Assembly: GCA_963811225.1 (NCBI GenBank)
Contig: CAWEQO010000004.1
Coordinates: 62,001 to 126,000, forward strand
From: CAWEQO01 sp963811225
GTDB lineage: Bacteria; Chloroflexota; Anaerolineae; Anaerolineales; Anaerolineaceae
Length of the DNA stretch: 64,000 bases
Reading direction: 5' to 3'
The notes beneath the pieces are model-generated. The model was not told where the DNA came from. It saw nothing but the letters and a program-made list of their open reading frames with translations, and made no database searches. Both the position numbers and the translations under genes were made by a program. Shown one piece after another: positions 7,716-16,635 of this stretch. Each line of letters starts with the position of its first letter. Position 1 is the stretch's first letter.

Positions 7716-8221
7716 CAGCTACTTTCCGTTACCGTCAGCTTCGTAAACAAGACGAGCGTTTCCTGTGGGAAATGCTCTACCAGGCCATCTACGTTCCGCC
7801 GGGGCAGTCCCCGCCGCCGCGCGAGATCGTCTTCCAGCCTGAATTGGCCTGCTATGTGAAAGGTTGGGGCCGGGACGATGACTGCGGCTGGATGGCGATC
7901 GAGCGAGCCAGCGCCCAACCCGTTGGGGCCGCCTGGCTGCGCCTGCTGGCCGGCGACCGGCGCGGCTACGGCTACATCGACGAGCGCACCCCGGAAATTT
8001 CGCTAGCCATGCTGCCAGAGTATCGCGGCCAGGGGGCCGGCACCGAGCTGCTGGCGCGCCTGATCCGCTCGGCCCAGGGCCGCTACCCGGCGCTATCGCT
8101 GTCCGTCACCGGCGGCAACCGGGCCATCCATATCTATGAGCGCGCCGGTTTCAGGGTGGTGAAAGAAGCCGGGGGATCCATAACAATGAAGCTCGATTTA
8201 ATGGTAAAACGGTCCCTTTAA
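7712..8221 (+). CDS. GNAT-family N-acetyltransferase
   Basis: A protein of 169 residues starting at ATG 7712, which overlaps the preceding stop (ATGA). Longer starts exist in frame but the coupled start fits best. It shows the acetyl-CoA site of the GNAT fold: I-S-L-A-M-L-P-E-Y-R-G-Q-G-A-G-T-E-L-L (Q/R-x-x-G-x-G/A) near residue 100, and N-R-A-I-H-I-Y-E-R-A-G-F near 140. Substrate not predictable; amino or peptide N-termini and small amines are typical for the family. The partner gene is the methyltransferase upstream. Confidence 0.9.
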   Translation: MTATFRYRQLRKQDERFLWEMLYQAIYVPPGQSPPPREIVFQPELACYVKGWGRDDDCGWMAIERASAQPVGAAWLRLLAGDRRGYGYIDERTPEISLAMLPEYRGQGAGTELLARLIRSAQGRYPALSLSVTGGNRAIHIYERAGFRVVKEAGGSITMKLDLMVKRSL

Positions 8222-8240
8222 TAGGTATCCGATTTGGGGG

Positions 8241-8268
8241 TTGCGAAATAGTAATTTTGTTCTATAAT
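8241..8268 (+). promoter_or_regulatory. Sigma-70-like promoter
   Basis: TTGCGA at 8241-8246 and TATAAT at 8263-8268 are separated by 16 bp, and the next gene starts at 8317. The -10 is a perfect consensus. Confidence 0.6.
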
Positions 8269-8316
8269 AAGGATAGAGAACAGAATCGCGAGGGCATTTA
8301 CTTGTAGGAGTGGGCG

Positions 8317-8715
8317 ATGAACGATGAATTTTATGATTTTGATCCGGAAGATCTGACCGGCGGAGCCAGCAGAAAGTTCTGGCAGACACTGCGTAAAGAC
8401 CCCAGCTACCAGCGCATCCAGCGCAATTTACAAGTTATGCTGGCCTCTCGTTGCTGGATCCTGGTCGACCTGGACGGCGGCGTCGAGGTGTGGAGCATTA
8501 TCGACAACGAAGTTGTGACCGAGCTGGACGAGGAGCTGGTGCAGCGTTCCTACGACCTGGACGGTATGCCCATCGAGCCGGACCAGGCAATTACCGAGTG
8601 GGTGGCCTTCCAGTTCTGGATGATCCGGCGGGTGAAGAAAGACCAGCTCAGCCCCAACGGCCTCAAGATGATCAAGTGGCTTGAGATCCTCATGAACGGC
8701 GCTCGCCAGCGTTAA
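8317..8715 (+). CDS. Hypothetical protein, 132 residues
   Basis: I do not recognise a family. The protein is soluble and acidic at the N-terminus (DEFYDFDPEDL), with a mixed strand pattern W-I-L-V-D-L-D-G-G-V-E-V-W near residue 50, and a helical Trp/Arg-rich C-terminus (FQFWMIRRVKKDQL). No signal peptide or membrane segment is seen. It has its own sigma-70-like promoter and a terminator right after it, so it is a single-gene unit. Codon use matches its neighbours, so it is probably a genuine resident gene. Confidence 0.75.
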   Translation: MNDEFYDFDPEDLTGGASRKFWQTLRKDPSYQRIQRNLQVMLASRCWILVDLDGGVEVWSIIDNEVVTELDEELVQRSYDLDGMPIEPDQAITEWVAFQFWMIRRVKKDQLSPNGLKMIKWLEILMNGARQR

Positions 8716-8731
8716 GATCTTCTTCGAGAAG

Positions 8732-8785
8732 TCCCCTATTCTTCCTGGATGACACTGTCATCCAATAAGAATAGGGGATTTTCTA
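8732..8785 (+). terminator. Intrinsic terminator
   Basis: Arms 8732-8743 and 8767-8778 pair over 12 bp and enclose a second small stem (GGATGACA/TCATCC). TTTTCT follows. It closes the 8317-8715 unit. Confidence 0.75.
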
Positions 8786-8870
8786 TTCCCATATTGTCAC
8801 AAATCCCCGCCGGGCGGTGTTTCTAGTATAGAATATGGCGCAGAGACATTTGACGATACCGAGGAAGACC

Positions 8871-9437
8871 ATGATACGCTCCCGCAAAAGCGAGCAGGCT
8901 GCACAAAGCCAGGCGCGCCCGGAAGATGATTCCGGCTTCGAACGCCTGTTTGCGGAGTATTGGGAGCGCATCTACCGGGTGCTGTACCGGCTGACCGGCT
9001 GTCACGACGAGGCCGAAGACCTGGCGCTGGAGACCTTCTGGCGCTGTTGGAAGCGCCCTCCCAAGGATCCCAACTCTCTGGGCGGCTGGCTGTACCGCGT
9101 GGCGACCAACCTGGGCTACAATGCCCTGCGGTCCGCCAAGCGGCGGCAGGGGTACGAGACTGGCGCGATGAGCGACCCGCTGGAGCAGACTTACGCTCCC
9201 AACCCGGCGAGCGCCGTCGAGCAGGTCGATGAGCGCAGGCGAGTCCGTGAAGTCCTGCGAACAATGAACCCCCGCCAGGCCAAGCTGCTGGTCCTGCGCC
9301 ACAGCGGGCTGTCGTACAAGGAGGTGGCGGACGCTCTCGGCGTCTCGACCGCTTCCGTGGGAACGCTGCTGATCCGGGCCGAGAAAGAGTTCTTGAAGCG
9401 CTACGAAAGTGAGGTGAGAGATGCACCTGAAGGATAA
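8871..9437 (+). CDS. ECF-family RNA polymerase sigma factor
   Basis: A protein of 188 residues. Sigma region 2 runs from about residue 20 to 85 (LFAEYWERIYRVLYRLTG, D-E-A-E-D-L-A-L-E-T-F-W-R-C-W). Region 4 runs from about 125 to 180, with the helix-turn-helix L-S-Y-K-E-V-A-D-A-L-G-V-S. The start is placed at ATG 8871, because GAGG lies upstream, rather than at the in-frame ATG 8835, which overlaps a TATAGAAT -10-like element. It overlaps the zinc-finger anti-sigma gene by 17 bp, the usual arrangement of a sigma factor and its membrane antagonist. Confidence 0.93.
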   Translation: MIRSRKSEQAAQSQARPEDDSGFERLFAEYWERIYRVLYRLTGCHDEAEDLALETFWRCWKRPPKDPNSLGGWLYRVATNLGYNALRSAKRRQGYETGAMSDPLEQTYAPNPASAVEQVDERRRVREVLRTMNPRQAKLLVLRHSGLSYKEVADALGVSTASVGTLLIRAEKEFLKRYESEVRDAPEG

Positions 9438-10587
9438 TACCCTGCGTGCTTACCTGGACGATGAGCTGCCGGCGCACGAGCGCCAGAAAGCCAAAGATCA
9501 TCTGGACGGCTGCTCGAAATGCCGCAGCCGCCTGGAAGTCATGACGCACCAATCCCGGCGCATCACCGTTCACCTCGCGGCGCTTGAACCCGGCCTGCAC
9601 GAAGCGCCCCGCCCGGCCCGCCAAGCCATCCGACAATTGAGAAACAAGGAGACACCGTCAATGTTTAACAATCTTTTCAAACGCCCCGTGTGGGTAACGC
9701 TCGCTCTGGCAGCCGCGCTGGCGATTTCGCTGACTTTCCAGCCGGTGCGCGTCCTGGCGAGTAATTTCCTCAGCCTGTTCCGCGTTCAGCAGATCACTTT
9801 GCTGCCCATGGACATGAACCCCTTCAACGCCACCGGCAATGAGCCCAGCATGGCCGAGACCGTTGGCCAGCTGCTCTCTAGCTCGATGAACGTCACCCGC
9901 GAAGCTGCTGATCCGCAGACTGCTGCAGGTGCGGCTGAAGCCTCACAGGTCGCCGGGTTTGGCGTCCGTACCTGGCAGCACCCGCTGGAGCCGATCGAGA
10001 TGACCATCGAATCCGGCCCGGCCTTCCGCTTTACGGTCGATCAAAAGCAGGCCCAGACCTTGCTGGATGAGGCCGGCCGCGCCGACCTGAAAGTCCCGGC
10101 GGAGTTGGACGGCGTGACCGTCAGCGCCGACCTGCCCACCGGCGTCAAGACCACCTACGGCGAGTGCCGCTACGCCAAATCGTCCGATCCGGACGAGGCG
10201 CAAACCCACGAGTTGGTGAGCAGCGAGGACTGCTTCCTGTTCATCCAGGCGCCCAGCCCGGCCATCACCACCGAGCCCAACGTCGACCCGGCCCAGATTG
10301 CCGAGATTGGCCTGCGCTTCCTGGGTATGAGCGAGGAAGAAGCGGCTTCCTTCAGCCAGAGCGTGGACTGGGCCTCAACCCTGGTTATCCCGATCCCACG
10401 CCACATGGTCAGCTACGAAAGCATCCAGGTCGACGGCGTCAGCGGCAACCTGCTGGTGCAGGCCGACGAAAAGGATCCTTCCCAGCGAGATTATACGGTC
10501 CTGTGGGTGCGCGATGGCATCATCTACGCTGTGATCGGCTACGGTGACCCGGCCCCTGGCCTGGCGCTGGCGAACGACCTGAACTGA
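9421..10587 (+). CDS. Membrane anti-sigma factor, zinc-finger type
   Basis: A protein of 388 residues. The N-terminal ZAS domain carries H-x3-C-x2-C (HLDGCSKC, about residues 27-34) and should bind the sigma factor just upstream. One membrane helix lies at about residues 88-106. The remaining about 280 residues lie outside and contain mixed alpha/beta sequence without a family I can name; they may sense an envelope signal. The start overlaps the sigma gene, so translation is coupled. A hairpin follows the stop. An ABC exporter comes next and may be one target of this regulatory pair; that link is inference from position. Confidence 0.87.
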   Translation: MHLKDNTLRAYLDDELPAHERQKAKDHLDGCSKCRSRLEVMTHQSRRITVHLAALEPGLHEAPRPARQAIRQLRNKETPSMFNNLFKRPVWVTLALAAALAISLTFQPVRVLASNFLSLFRVQQITLLPMDMNPFNATGNEPSMAETVGQLLSSSMNVTREAADPQTAAGAAEASQVAGFGVRTWQHPLEPIEMTIESGPAFRFTVDQKQAQTLLDEAGRADLKVPAELDGVTVSADLPTGVKTTYGECRYAKSSDPDEAQTHELVSSEDCFLFIQAPSPAITTEPNVDPAQIAEIGLRFLGMSEEEAASFSQSVDWASTLVIPIPRHMVSYESIQVDGVSGNLLVQADEKDPSQRDYTVLWVRDGIIYAVIGYGDPAPGLALANDLN

Positions 10588-10598
10588 AAGAAATTGAC

Positions 10599-10641
10599 GC
10601 AAGATTTGCAGGCGGTTGTGCCGCCTGCAAATCTTGCCTTT
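10599..10641 (+). terminator. Hairpin, 17-bp perfect stem
   Basis: Arms 10599-10615 and 10621-10637 pair exactly with a five-base loop, followed by CTTTG. It lies between the anti-sigma gene and the ABC ATPase gene and may end or attenuate transcription. Confidence 0.65.
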
Positions 10642-10655
10642 GAAAGCGATACCCC

Positions 10656-11591
10656 ATGACCGATTACGCAATCCAAACGGACAATCTGGGCAAGGCTTAC
10701 GGCGACAAGCTGGCCGTGCGTGGCCTCGACCTGCAGGTGCAGCAAGGTGAGGTGTTCGGCTTCCTAGGACCGAACGGCGCCGGCAAGACCACCTCGATCA
10801 AGATGCTGCTCGGGCTGATCACACCGACCTATGGCAGCGCCCGGCTGTTGGGGGTGCCGTTGGGTGAGCCTGCGGCGCGGGCCCGGGTCGGCTTTCTGCC
10901 CGAGCATTTCCGCTTTCACGACTGGTTGAGCGCCGAAGAGTTCATGACCCTGCACGCTGAGCTGTACCATATCCCCCAAGAGCGGCGCAAGAAACGAATC
11001 GCGGCCCTGCTGGAGCGAGTGGGGCTGGAGCCGTACCGTAAGAAGCAGCTGGGCACCTTCTCCAAGGGTATGCTGCAGCGCATCGGTTTAGCCCAGGCTC
11101 TGCTCAACGACCCGCTGCTGGTATTCCTGGATGAACCCACCTCGGGCCTCGACCCGGTTGGACGGCGGTTGGTGCGTGACATCATCCACGATATGCGCAG
11201 CCAGGGCGCAACCATCTTCCTTAACTCGCACCTGCTCAGTGAGGTGGAGATCACCTGCGACCGCGTAGCCTTCATCAAGAACGGCGAGGTGCTGCAGATC
11301 AGTCCGCTGAACGACTTGATCGGGGGGGAGACGCACGTCAGCATCCGGGCCGGCTGCCTGACGCCCGAGATCATCACCGGGCTGGAGCAGTTCGGGCGCA
11401 ACCTGCACAGCCAGCTCCCGGCGGCTGGAGGTGCGGCTGCGGTCACGCTGACTGTGCGCAGCGAGCAAGTCCTGCCTGAGATCACCCGCTACCTGGCCGT
11501 CCAAGGCGCAGACGTGTACGCCATCACCCCCCAGCATCTCTCGCTGGAAGACCTGTTCATCCAGGTGATCGGCACCGACGGAGGCTTGTGA
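10656..11591 (+). CDS. ABC-2 exporter ATP-binding protein
   Basis: A protein of 311 residues with Walker A G-P-N-G-A-G-K-T-T (about 38-46), signature F-S-K-G-M-L-Q-R (about 136), Walker B L-L-V-F-L-D-E-P (about 155) and H-loop N-S-H-L-L-S. The C-terminal about 80 residues form the usual extra domain of DrrA/CcmA-like ATPases. The stop overlaps the start of the permease gene. It drives the permease encoded next. Substrate unknown. Confidence 0.93.
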   Translation: MTDYAIQTDNLGKAYGDKLAVRGLDLQVQQGEVFGFLGPNGAGKTTSIKMLLGLITPTYGSARLLGVPLGEPAARARVGFLPEHFRFHDWLSAEEFMTLHAELYHIPQERRKKRIAALLERVGLEPYRKKQLGTFSKGMLQRIGLAQALLNDPLLVFLDEPTSGLDPVGRRLVRDIIHDMRSQGATIFLNSHLLSEVEITCDRVAFIKNGEVLQISPLNDLIGGETHVSIRAGCLTPEIITGLEQFGRNLHSQLPAAGGAAAVTLTVRSEQVLPEITRYLAVQGADVYAITPQHLSLEDLFIQVIGTDGGL

Positions 11592-12424
11592 TGAGCGTGT
11601 GGACCCTGACCCGTTTGACCTTCCGGGAGGCGGTGCGTCGCAAAATAGCGCTGGCGGCATCGCTGCTGGGTATCGCTTTCCTGGCGGTATACAGCATTGG
11701 CTTGCATTACATGAAGATGCCGATCATGCCTGCTTCGATGTTTGATAAGATCGGGGAGAAGGCGTTATACAGCTTTGCTCTCATGGCCGGGTTGTACACG
11801 GCCAACTTCTTGATGATCGCCATGGCTGCCCTGGTCTCAGCGGACACCCTTTCCGGAGAGATCGCATCCGGCTCGATCCAGGCCATCGTCACCAAGCCGC
11901 TGCAGCGCTCGGCAGTTGTGATGGGAAAGTGGCTGGGCTTCGCTGCCCTGCTGGGGCTGTACCTTCTCTTAATGGCCGGTGGACTGATCCTCAGCACCTG
12001 GGCGCAAACCGGCTACCTCCCGCCGCGTATCCCGGCCGGTTTGGCGTTGATGTATCTGGAGAGCCTGGCAGTCCTGTCGATCACCCTGGCCGCCTCCAGC
12101 CGCTTCTCCACGCTGGCTACCGGCGCGACTGTGTTTGGTCTGTACGGACTTGCCTTTATCGGCAGTTGGGTGGAGCAAATCGGCTCCTTCCTCAGCAGCC
12201 AGGTAACCCTCAACATTGGCGTCATCTCCAGCCTGATCATGCCCAGCGAGGCGCTCTGGCGGCGCGCTTCCTATGAGATGACCTCGCCGCTGGTGCAGGT
12301 GTTCGCCGGCGGGCCGTTCGTCTCCCGCTCGGTGCCGAGCGCTATGATGATCGTGTATGGCGTTATTTATCTGGTGGCGATGCTGGCGCTAGCCGTGCGC
12401 TTATTTACCCAACGGGATCTATAA
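11591..12424 (+). CDS. ABC-2 type permease
   Basis: A protein of 277 residues with about six hydrophobic helices (residues about 20-38, 62-84, 115-137, 150-165, 178-195, 250-270). L-V-S-A-D-T-L-S-G-E-I-A-S-G-S-I-Q in the first cytoplasmic loop is the typical coupling motif of ABC-2 permeases. The ATG at 11591 overlaps the ATPase stop by one base (TGATG). GTG three bases earlier is an alternative start. With the ATPase it forms a complete exporter. Substrate unknown. Confidence 0.9.
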   Translation: MSVWTLTRLTFREAVRRKIALAASLLGIAFLAVYSIGLHYMKMPIMPASMFDKIGEKALYSFALMAGLYTANFLMIAMAALVSADTLSGEIASGSIQAIVTKPLQRSAVVMGKWLGFAALLGLYLLLMAGGLILSTWAQTGYLPPRIPAGLALMYLESLAVLSITLAASSRFSTLATGATVFGLYGLAFIGSWVEQIGSFLSSQVTLNIGVISSLIMPSEALWRRASYEMTSPLVQVFAGGPFVSRSVPSAMMIVYGVIYLVAMLALAVRLFTQRDL

Positions 12425-12457
12425 CCTCGCAAACGCAATCCAAAGCCACGGCGGTAT

Positions 12458-12500
12458 GAAGAACCCTGAACTTTGTGTTTTGGGTTCTTCTGCATTTTAA
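12458..12500 (+). terminator. Intrinsic terminator-like hairpin
   Basis: GAAGAACCC at 12458-12466 pairs with GGGTTCTTC at 12482-12490, followed by TGCATTTT. It follows the permease gene. The remaining gap to 12673 is AT-rich and holds a TATAAT at 12614-12619 that may serve the next gene. Confidence 0.6.
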
Positions 12501-12673
12501 AACGATAGACCTCCTGGGTCATTAAATCAAACGACTTGCATGTCGTACGACTGGACAGCACGTCAAAGCCGCGCAAGATCACCTGCCCTATCAGCTAAAA
12601 TTCAGAGCGAGACTATAATTATCTTGAGAATAAAAAGCATTGAAAGCAGCTGCGGGGAATAAGGAATCCAAAA

Positions 12674-14209
12674 ATGAATATAAGGCAGATCGTTCTTCTT
12701 ACCCTGATTTTATTGATTCTGTCTCTGTTTGTCCTGCTACCACAAAGCCCCCTTTTTACCAGCGTTCCAAACCGTGATTCTGGTGTTTTCCTCTATGCGG
12801 GCTCTCAAATCTTACAGGGAAAAATCTTATACCGTGATTTATGGGATCATAAAACACCGCTCGTCCATTTTATCGACGCATTTGGGTTGCTCGTGTCCAA
12901 CGATTCGGTCTGGGGAGTCTGGTTTTTGGAGCTTGTTTCTCTGGTCGCCGACGGTTTTCTTCTTTTTTATTTAATCAGAAAAATGTTTTCGGACTTAACC
13001 TCTTATTTGGTGATCCCGTTTTTTTACCTGTTATTGACCGCTTTTTATGGCGGGGGAAACTACACCGAAGAATATACCATCCCCTTAATCCTGGGCGCCT
13101 ATCTACTTCTATATCAAATCTACGTGGACCGAAAACGCTTTATTTTCTATTCATTTCTGCTGGGCCTGTTGTTTGCTCTCGCTTTTCTTCTTCGCCAAAA
13201 CGGCGTCTCCCTGTGGGTCGGGGTCATTCTCTTTTTGTTCTTCATCACAAACTTCTCGAAGGCGCTCATTCGATCCCTGGCTGCTTTTTCTGCGGGCAGC
13301 CTGATCCCTCTCATGGGAGTGATTGCCTATTTTTATGCTCACGGCGCCCTATTCGATTTTTACCGCGCCGCCTTCATATACAATGTCTTCTATTCCGGCT
13401 CAAATTCGATGATCGACAAGATCACCCACTTTCATAAAGAGATCGTTTACCTCTTCAATGCGTCTTCCATATCCTATCTGGTTTTTTCTGGCTGGCTGTT
13501 CGCAGTTCTGTATATTTTCTACCTCTGGATCTCTCGCACTTCGATCCGATTGCCGGGCAGAAAGACTCTGGCTATGATCCGCAAGAACCTCTCCCATCTT
13601 GGGACGATCTCCTATCCTCCGGCGACGAAATACATCATCGTTTTTGGCACCGTATCGTTCCTATTTGAAATATTCATTGCTGATTTTTCATCTATATACT
13701 ACGAGCACTACTACATGCTGATTTTACCTACCGCTGCAATATTGCTTGCGTTCTTTATTGATGTGTTAATCAGAGCGCCTGGAACGGGCGAATTGAATCG
13801 GATCCCTCTTACGATGATCGTGATTTTTCTGGCGACGAATTCCGTGATCCCCCTCTATAACATCTATGTCAAGCTTTCCAGTTATGATGAGATGGTTACA
13901 ACGCATTCGCAAGCCATATCCTATATTCAACACAATAGCGTTCCTGAAGATTATGTGTTGGTTTGGGGAGACGAGCCGGCGATCAATTTTTTATCCGGCC
14001 GCGAATCACCAATCTCCTATTTTTACCAGTATCCACTGTATGTAAAAGGCTATATTTTAGAGCGAGAAGAGCAAGAGATCTTAGCCAAATTAACAGCCCA
14101 CCCACCCAAGATCATCATTGATACCAACAATCCATGCACGCCGCTTTTCACGGCAGATCTATCACAAGGATGCCGCAGGCCAATATCGCCGTTAAATCGC
14201 TACGATTAA
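12674..14209 (+). CDS. GT-C fold glycosyltransferase-like membrane protein, 3' end damaged
   Basis: A protein of 511 residues as read, with about ten or more membrane helices. An acidic first periplasmic loop (NRDSGVFLYAGSQILQGKIL, D at about 35) is followed by R-D-L-W-D-H-K-T-P, the pattern of ArnT/PMT-like glycosyltransferases (family 39/83) that use polyprenyl-linked sugars. The DNA is visibly more AT-rich than its neighbours, which suggests transfer. The last about 15 residues do not look like the family. In another frame the reading continues to a stop at 14303 as I-A-T-I-K-A-Y-I-Q-K-N-Y-R-F and ends D-I-Y-L-Y-R-G-S-G-N. A frameshift near 14.13-14.20 kb (and possibly the TAA at 14193) has therefore broken the tail. 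Confidence 0.75.
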   Translation: MNIRQIVLLTLILLILSLFVLLPQSPLFTSVPNRDSGVFLYAGSQILQGKILYRDLWDHKTPLVHFIDAFGLLVSNDSVWGVWFLELVSLVADGFLLFYLIRKMFSDLTSYLVIPFFYLLLTAFYGGGNYTEEYTIPLILGAYLLLYQIYVDRKRFIFYSFLLGLLFALAFLLRQNGVSLWVGVILFLFFITNFSKALIRSLAAFSAGSLIPLMGVIAYFYAHGALFDFYRAAFIYNVFYSGSNSMIDKITHFHKEIVYLFNASSISYLVFSGWLFAVLYIFYLWISRTSIRLPGRKTLAMIRKNLSHLGTISYPPATKYIIVFGTVSFLFEIFIADFSSIYYEHYYMLILPTAAILLAFFIDVLIRAPGTGELNRIPLTMIVIFLATNSVIPLYNIYVKLSSYDEMVTTHSQAISYIQHNSVPEDYVLVWGDEPAINFLSGRESPISYFYQYPLYVKGYILEREEQEILAKLTAHPPKIIIDTNNPCTPLFTADLSQGCRRPISPLNRYD

Positions 14210-14414
14210 GGCGTATATTCAAAAAAACTATCGTTTCGCGGACCAGAAAGTGGATGCTGACCGCCAATATGACATTTACCTGTATCGCGGAAGCGGTAAC
14301 TGATGAAAGAATATGGCGATCGAATCTGGGAATTTACGTACCTCTGCGTCTCTGAATAAGGCGTTTACGGATATAATTATCCTTTCCTGAGGGTTATTTG
14401 GAGCGTTGATAACG

Positions 14415-15359
14415 ATGCAACCGATACTCGAAGTTCACGACTTGGCCAAGACCTACGGCGACGTCCGGGCGGTGAGGGGCGTCAGCTTTGCGATCCAACC
14501 GGGTGAGATCTTCAGCCTGCTCGGGCCGAACGGGGCCGGGAAGACTACCACGATCTCGATGCTCTCGACTTTGCTCGCGCCCAACTCCGGCGACGCGTTG
14601 ATCGGTGGTTTCTCGATCCGCAAGCAGGAGATGCAAGTACGCCGCATCATCGGTGTGGTGCCGCAGGAGATCGCCCTGTACGATTCGCTCAACGCCGAGG
14701 AGAACCTGCTGTTTTGGGGGCGCATGTACGGCATGGGCGGAACTGCACTCAAGCGCCGGGCCGCCGAGGTGTTGGAGCAGATCGGTCTGACCGAACGATC
14801 TCGCAGCCGGGTGGGGGAGTACTCCGGCGGGATGAAGCGCCGCTTGAACATCGGGGTGGGCTTGCTGCACCAGCCGCAGATCATCTTTATGGACGAGCCC
14901 ACCGTTGGCATTGACCCGCAGAGCCGGCGCAACATCCTCGATACGGTCAAGGCGCTCAACCGGCAAGGCATGACTGTGCTGTATACGACCCACTATATGG
15001 AAGAAGCCCAGGAGCTGTCTACCCGGGTGGGCATCATCGACCACGGCGAGATGATCGCCATCGGCACGCAGCCTGAGCTGACCGAACTGGTCGGCGAGCA
15101 CGAGACCCTTCGCCTGCATCTTAGCGAGGATGCGAATGGAGAGGCGTTGGCAAACGCCCTGCGCGCCGTGCCGGGTGTGCTGCAGTCCTCCAGTGCCGAT
15201 CACGAGGTCGTTTTAGTGGTGCCTTCCGCTGAAGTTTTGCTGGCCCCGGTGATCACCTGCGCCAACGAGTTGGGCGTCAAGATCCGCTCGGTGGACATCC
15301 AGGAGCCCAACCTGGAGGCCGTGTTCCTGCATCTGACCGGCCGGGCTTTACGGGACTGA
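14415..15359 (+). CDS. ABC-2 exporter ATP-binding protein
   Basis: A protein of 314 residues with Walker A G-P-N-G-A-G-K-T-T, signature Y-S-G-G-M-K-R-R, Walker B I-I-F-M-D-E-P and H-loop T-T-H-Y-M. It belongs to the DrrA/NatA-like group. ATG 14415 is chosen; TTG 14406 is the other possible start, with GGAG just upstream. Two permease genes follow with a gap of 4 bp and then an overlap, so the three form one operon for a heterodimeric exporter. Substrate unknown; drugs, lipids or peptides are typical. Confidence 0.93.
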   Translation: MQPILEVHDLAKTYGDVRAVRGVSFAIQPGEIFSLLGPNGAGKTTTISMLSTLLAPNSGDALIGGFSIRKQEMQVRRIIGVVPQEIALYDSLNAEENLLFWGRMYGMGGTALKRRAAEVLEQIGLTERSRSRVGEYSGGMKRRLNIGVGLLHQPQIIFMDEPTVGIDPQSRRNILDTVKALNRQGMTVLYTTHYMEEAQELSTRVGIIDHGEMIAIGTQPELTELVGEHETLRLHLSEDANGEALANALRAVPGVLQSSSADHEVVLVVPSAEVLLAPVITCANELGVKIRSVDIQEPNLEAVFLHLTGRALRD

Positions 15360-15363
15360 CGGC

Positions 15364-16635
15364 ATGAAAATCCTCAACGTCGCCTGGAAAGACATCCTTC
15401 TGGTCTTACGCGACCGCAGTGGTTTGCTGCTCATGCTGGCTGCCCCACTGGCGCTGACCCTGGTGGTCGCCTTTGCCTTCGGCGGATTGGGCGGGGGCGG
15501 CGGCAGTACCGGCGGCATCACCCAAATCCCGGTGGCGATCGTCAACCACGACAGCGGCCAGTTCAGCTCGTACGTCGTGCGGGCGTTCCAATCCGATCAA
15601 CTGACCGATCTGGTTGCCCCGGTCGAACTCACGGACGAGGAAGCCGCTAAAAAGGCCGTGGATAAAGATCAATACGCTGCGGCTGTGATCATCCCGGCAG
15701 ACTTCTCCGACGGCATCTTGCCGCCCGGCCTGCAAGAAGGCGACCTCTCGAACTTGCAACAGCGCCGGCAGGCGGTGGTGACCGTTTACGCCAGCCCGTT
15801 AAGCCCTATCCGCGCCGGGGTCATTCGTAGTATCGTGGATACCATCCTGGCCGATCTCACCACCGGCGTCTCCAGCGTGCAGGTTGGTTTTGGGCAGCTG
15901 GTGCAGAGTGGGCGAGTCGACCCCAATCAGGTGCAGGCGTTGGCGGAAAGCCAGGGGCAGGATATCGTCCAGCAGTCGCTGAACACCGAACTGGTCACGC
16001 TTAACAGCCGCATCGAGAGCCAGCCTGCAGCCGAAGAAGGCTTCAACTTCCTCAAGTACATGGCCCCCAGCACGGCGATCCTGTATTTGACTTTTACCAT
16101 GACCGCTGCCGGGCGCAGCTTGCTGGCCGAGCGCGAGCAAGGTACGCTGCCGCGCATGTTGATCAGTCCCTCACCCCGCTCCCATGTGCTGGGTGGTAAG
16201 ATGTTGGGGGTATTCCTGACCGGGCTGCTGCAAATGACGGTGGTGATCGTCGTTGGCTCGTTCCTGTTCGGAATCCGTTGGGGACCAGCCCCGGCGGTAG
16301 CGCTGATGACCCTGGCAGTTGTGGCGGCTGCCAGCGGCTGGGGCATCGCCATCGCCGCTTTCGCGCGCACGCCCGGCGAGGCGAACGCCGTTGGTACGGC
16401 GGTCAACTTGATCTTTGCAGTGCTGGCGGGTAACTTCATCCCGCGCATGCAGTACCCGCTGTTCATGCAAAAACTCAGCCTGATCACGCCTAACGCCTGG
16501 GGCATCGATGGCTACTACAGCTTGATCTACGGAGGCACGTTGAACAGCGTGCTGCCGGGCATCCTGGTTCTGTTCGGCATGGCGGTGGTTTTGTTCAGCG
16601 CCGCCATCTTTGCGTTCCGGAGGCAATATGCGTAA
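15364..16635 (+). CDS. ABC-2 permease, YhgE/linearmycin-type (subunit 1)
   Basis: A protein of 423 residues. One N-terminal helix (about 20-40) ends in a Gly-rich patch (GGLGGGGGSTGG). A large external domain follows (about 45-235), then five or six helices in the C-terminal half. This is the ABC2_membrane_3 layout seen in LnrM/LnrN and YhaP-type exporters. The next gene has the same layout and overlaps this one by 8 bp, so the pair probably forms the heterodimeric membrane part with the ATPase upstream. Confidence 0.9.
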   Translation: MKILNVAWKDILLVLRDRSGLLLMLAAPLALTLVVAFAFGGLGGGGGSTGGITQIPVAIVNHDSGQFSSYVVRAFQSDQLTDLVAPVELTDEEAAKKAVDKDQYAAAVIIPADFSDGILPPGLQEGDLSNLQQRRQAVVTVYASPLSPIRAGVIRSIVDTILADLTTGVSSVQVGFGQLVQSGRVDPNQVQALAESQGQDIVQQSLNTELVTLNSRIESQPAAEEGFNFLKYMAPSTAILYLTFTMTAAGRSLLAEREQGTLPRMLISPSPRSHVLGGKMLGVFLTGLLQMTVVIVVGSFLFGIRWGPAPAVALMTLAVVAAASGWGIAIAAFARTPGEANAVGTAVNLIFAVLAGNFIPRMQYPLFMQKLSLITPNAWGIDGYYSLIYGGTLNSVLPGILVLFGMAVVLFSAAIFAFRRQYA

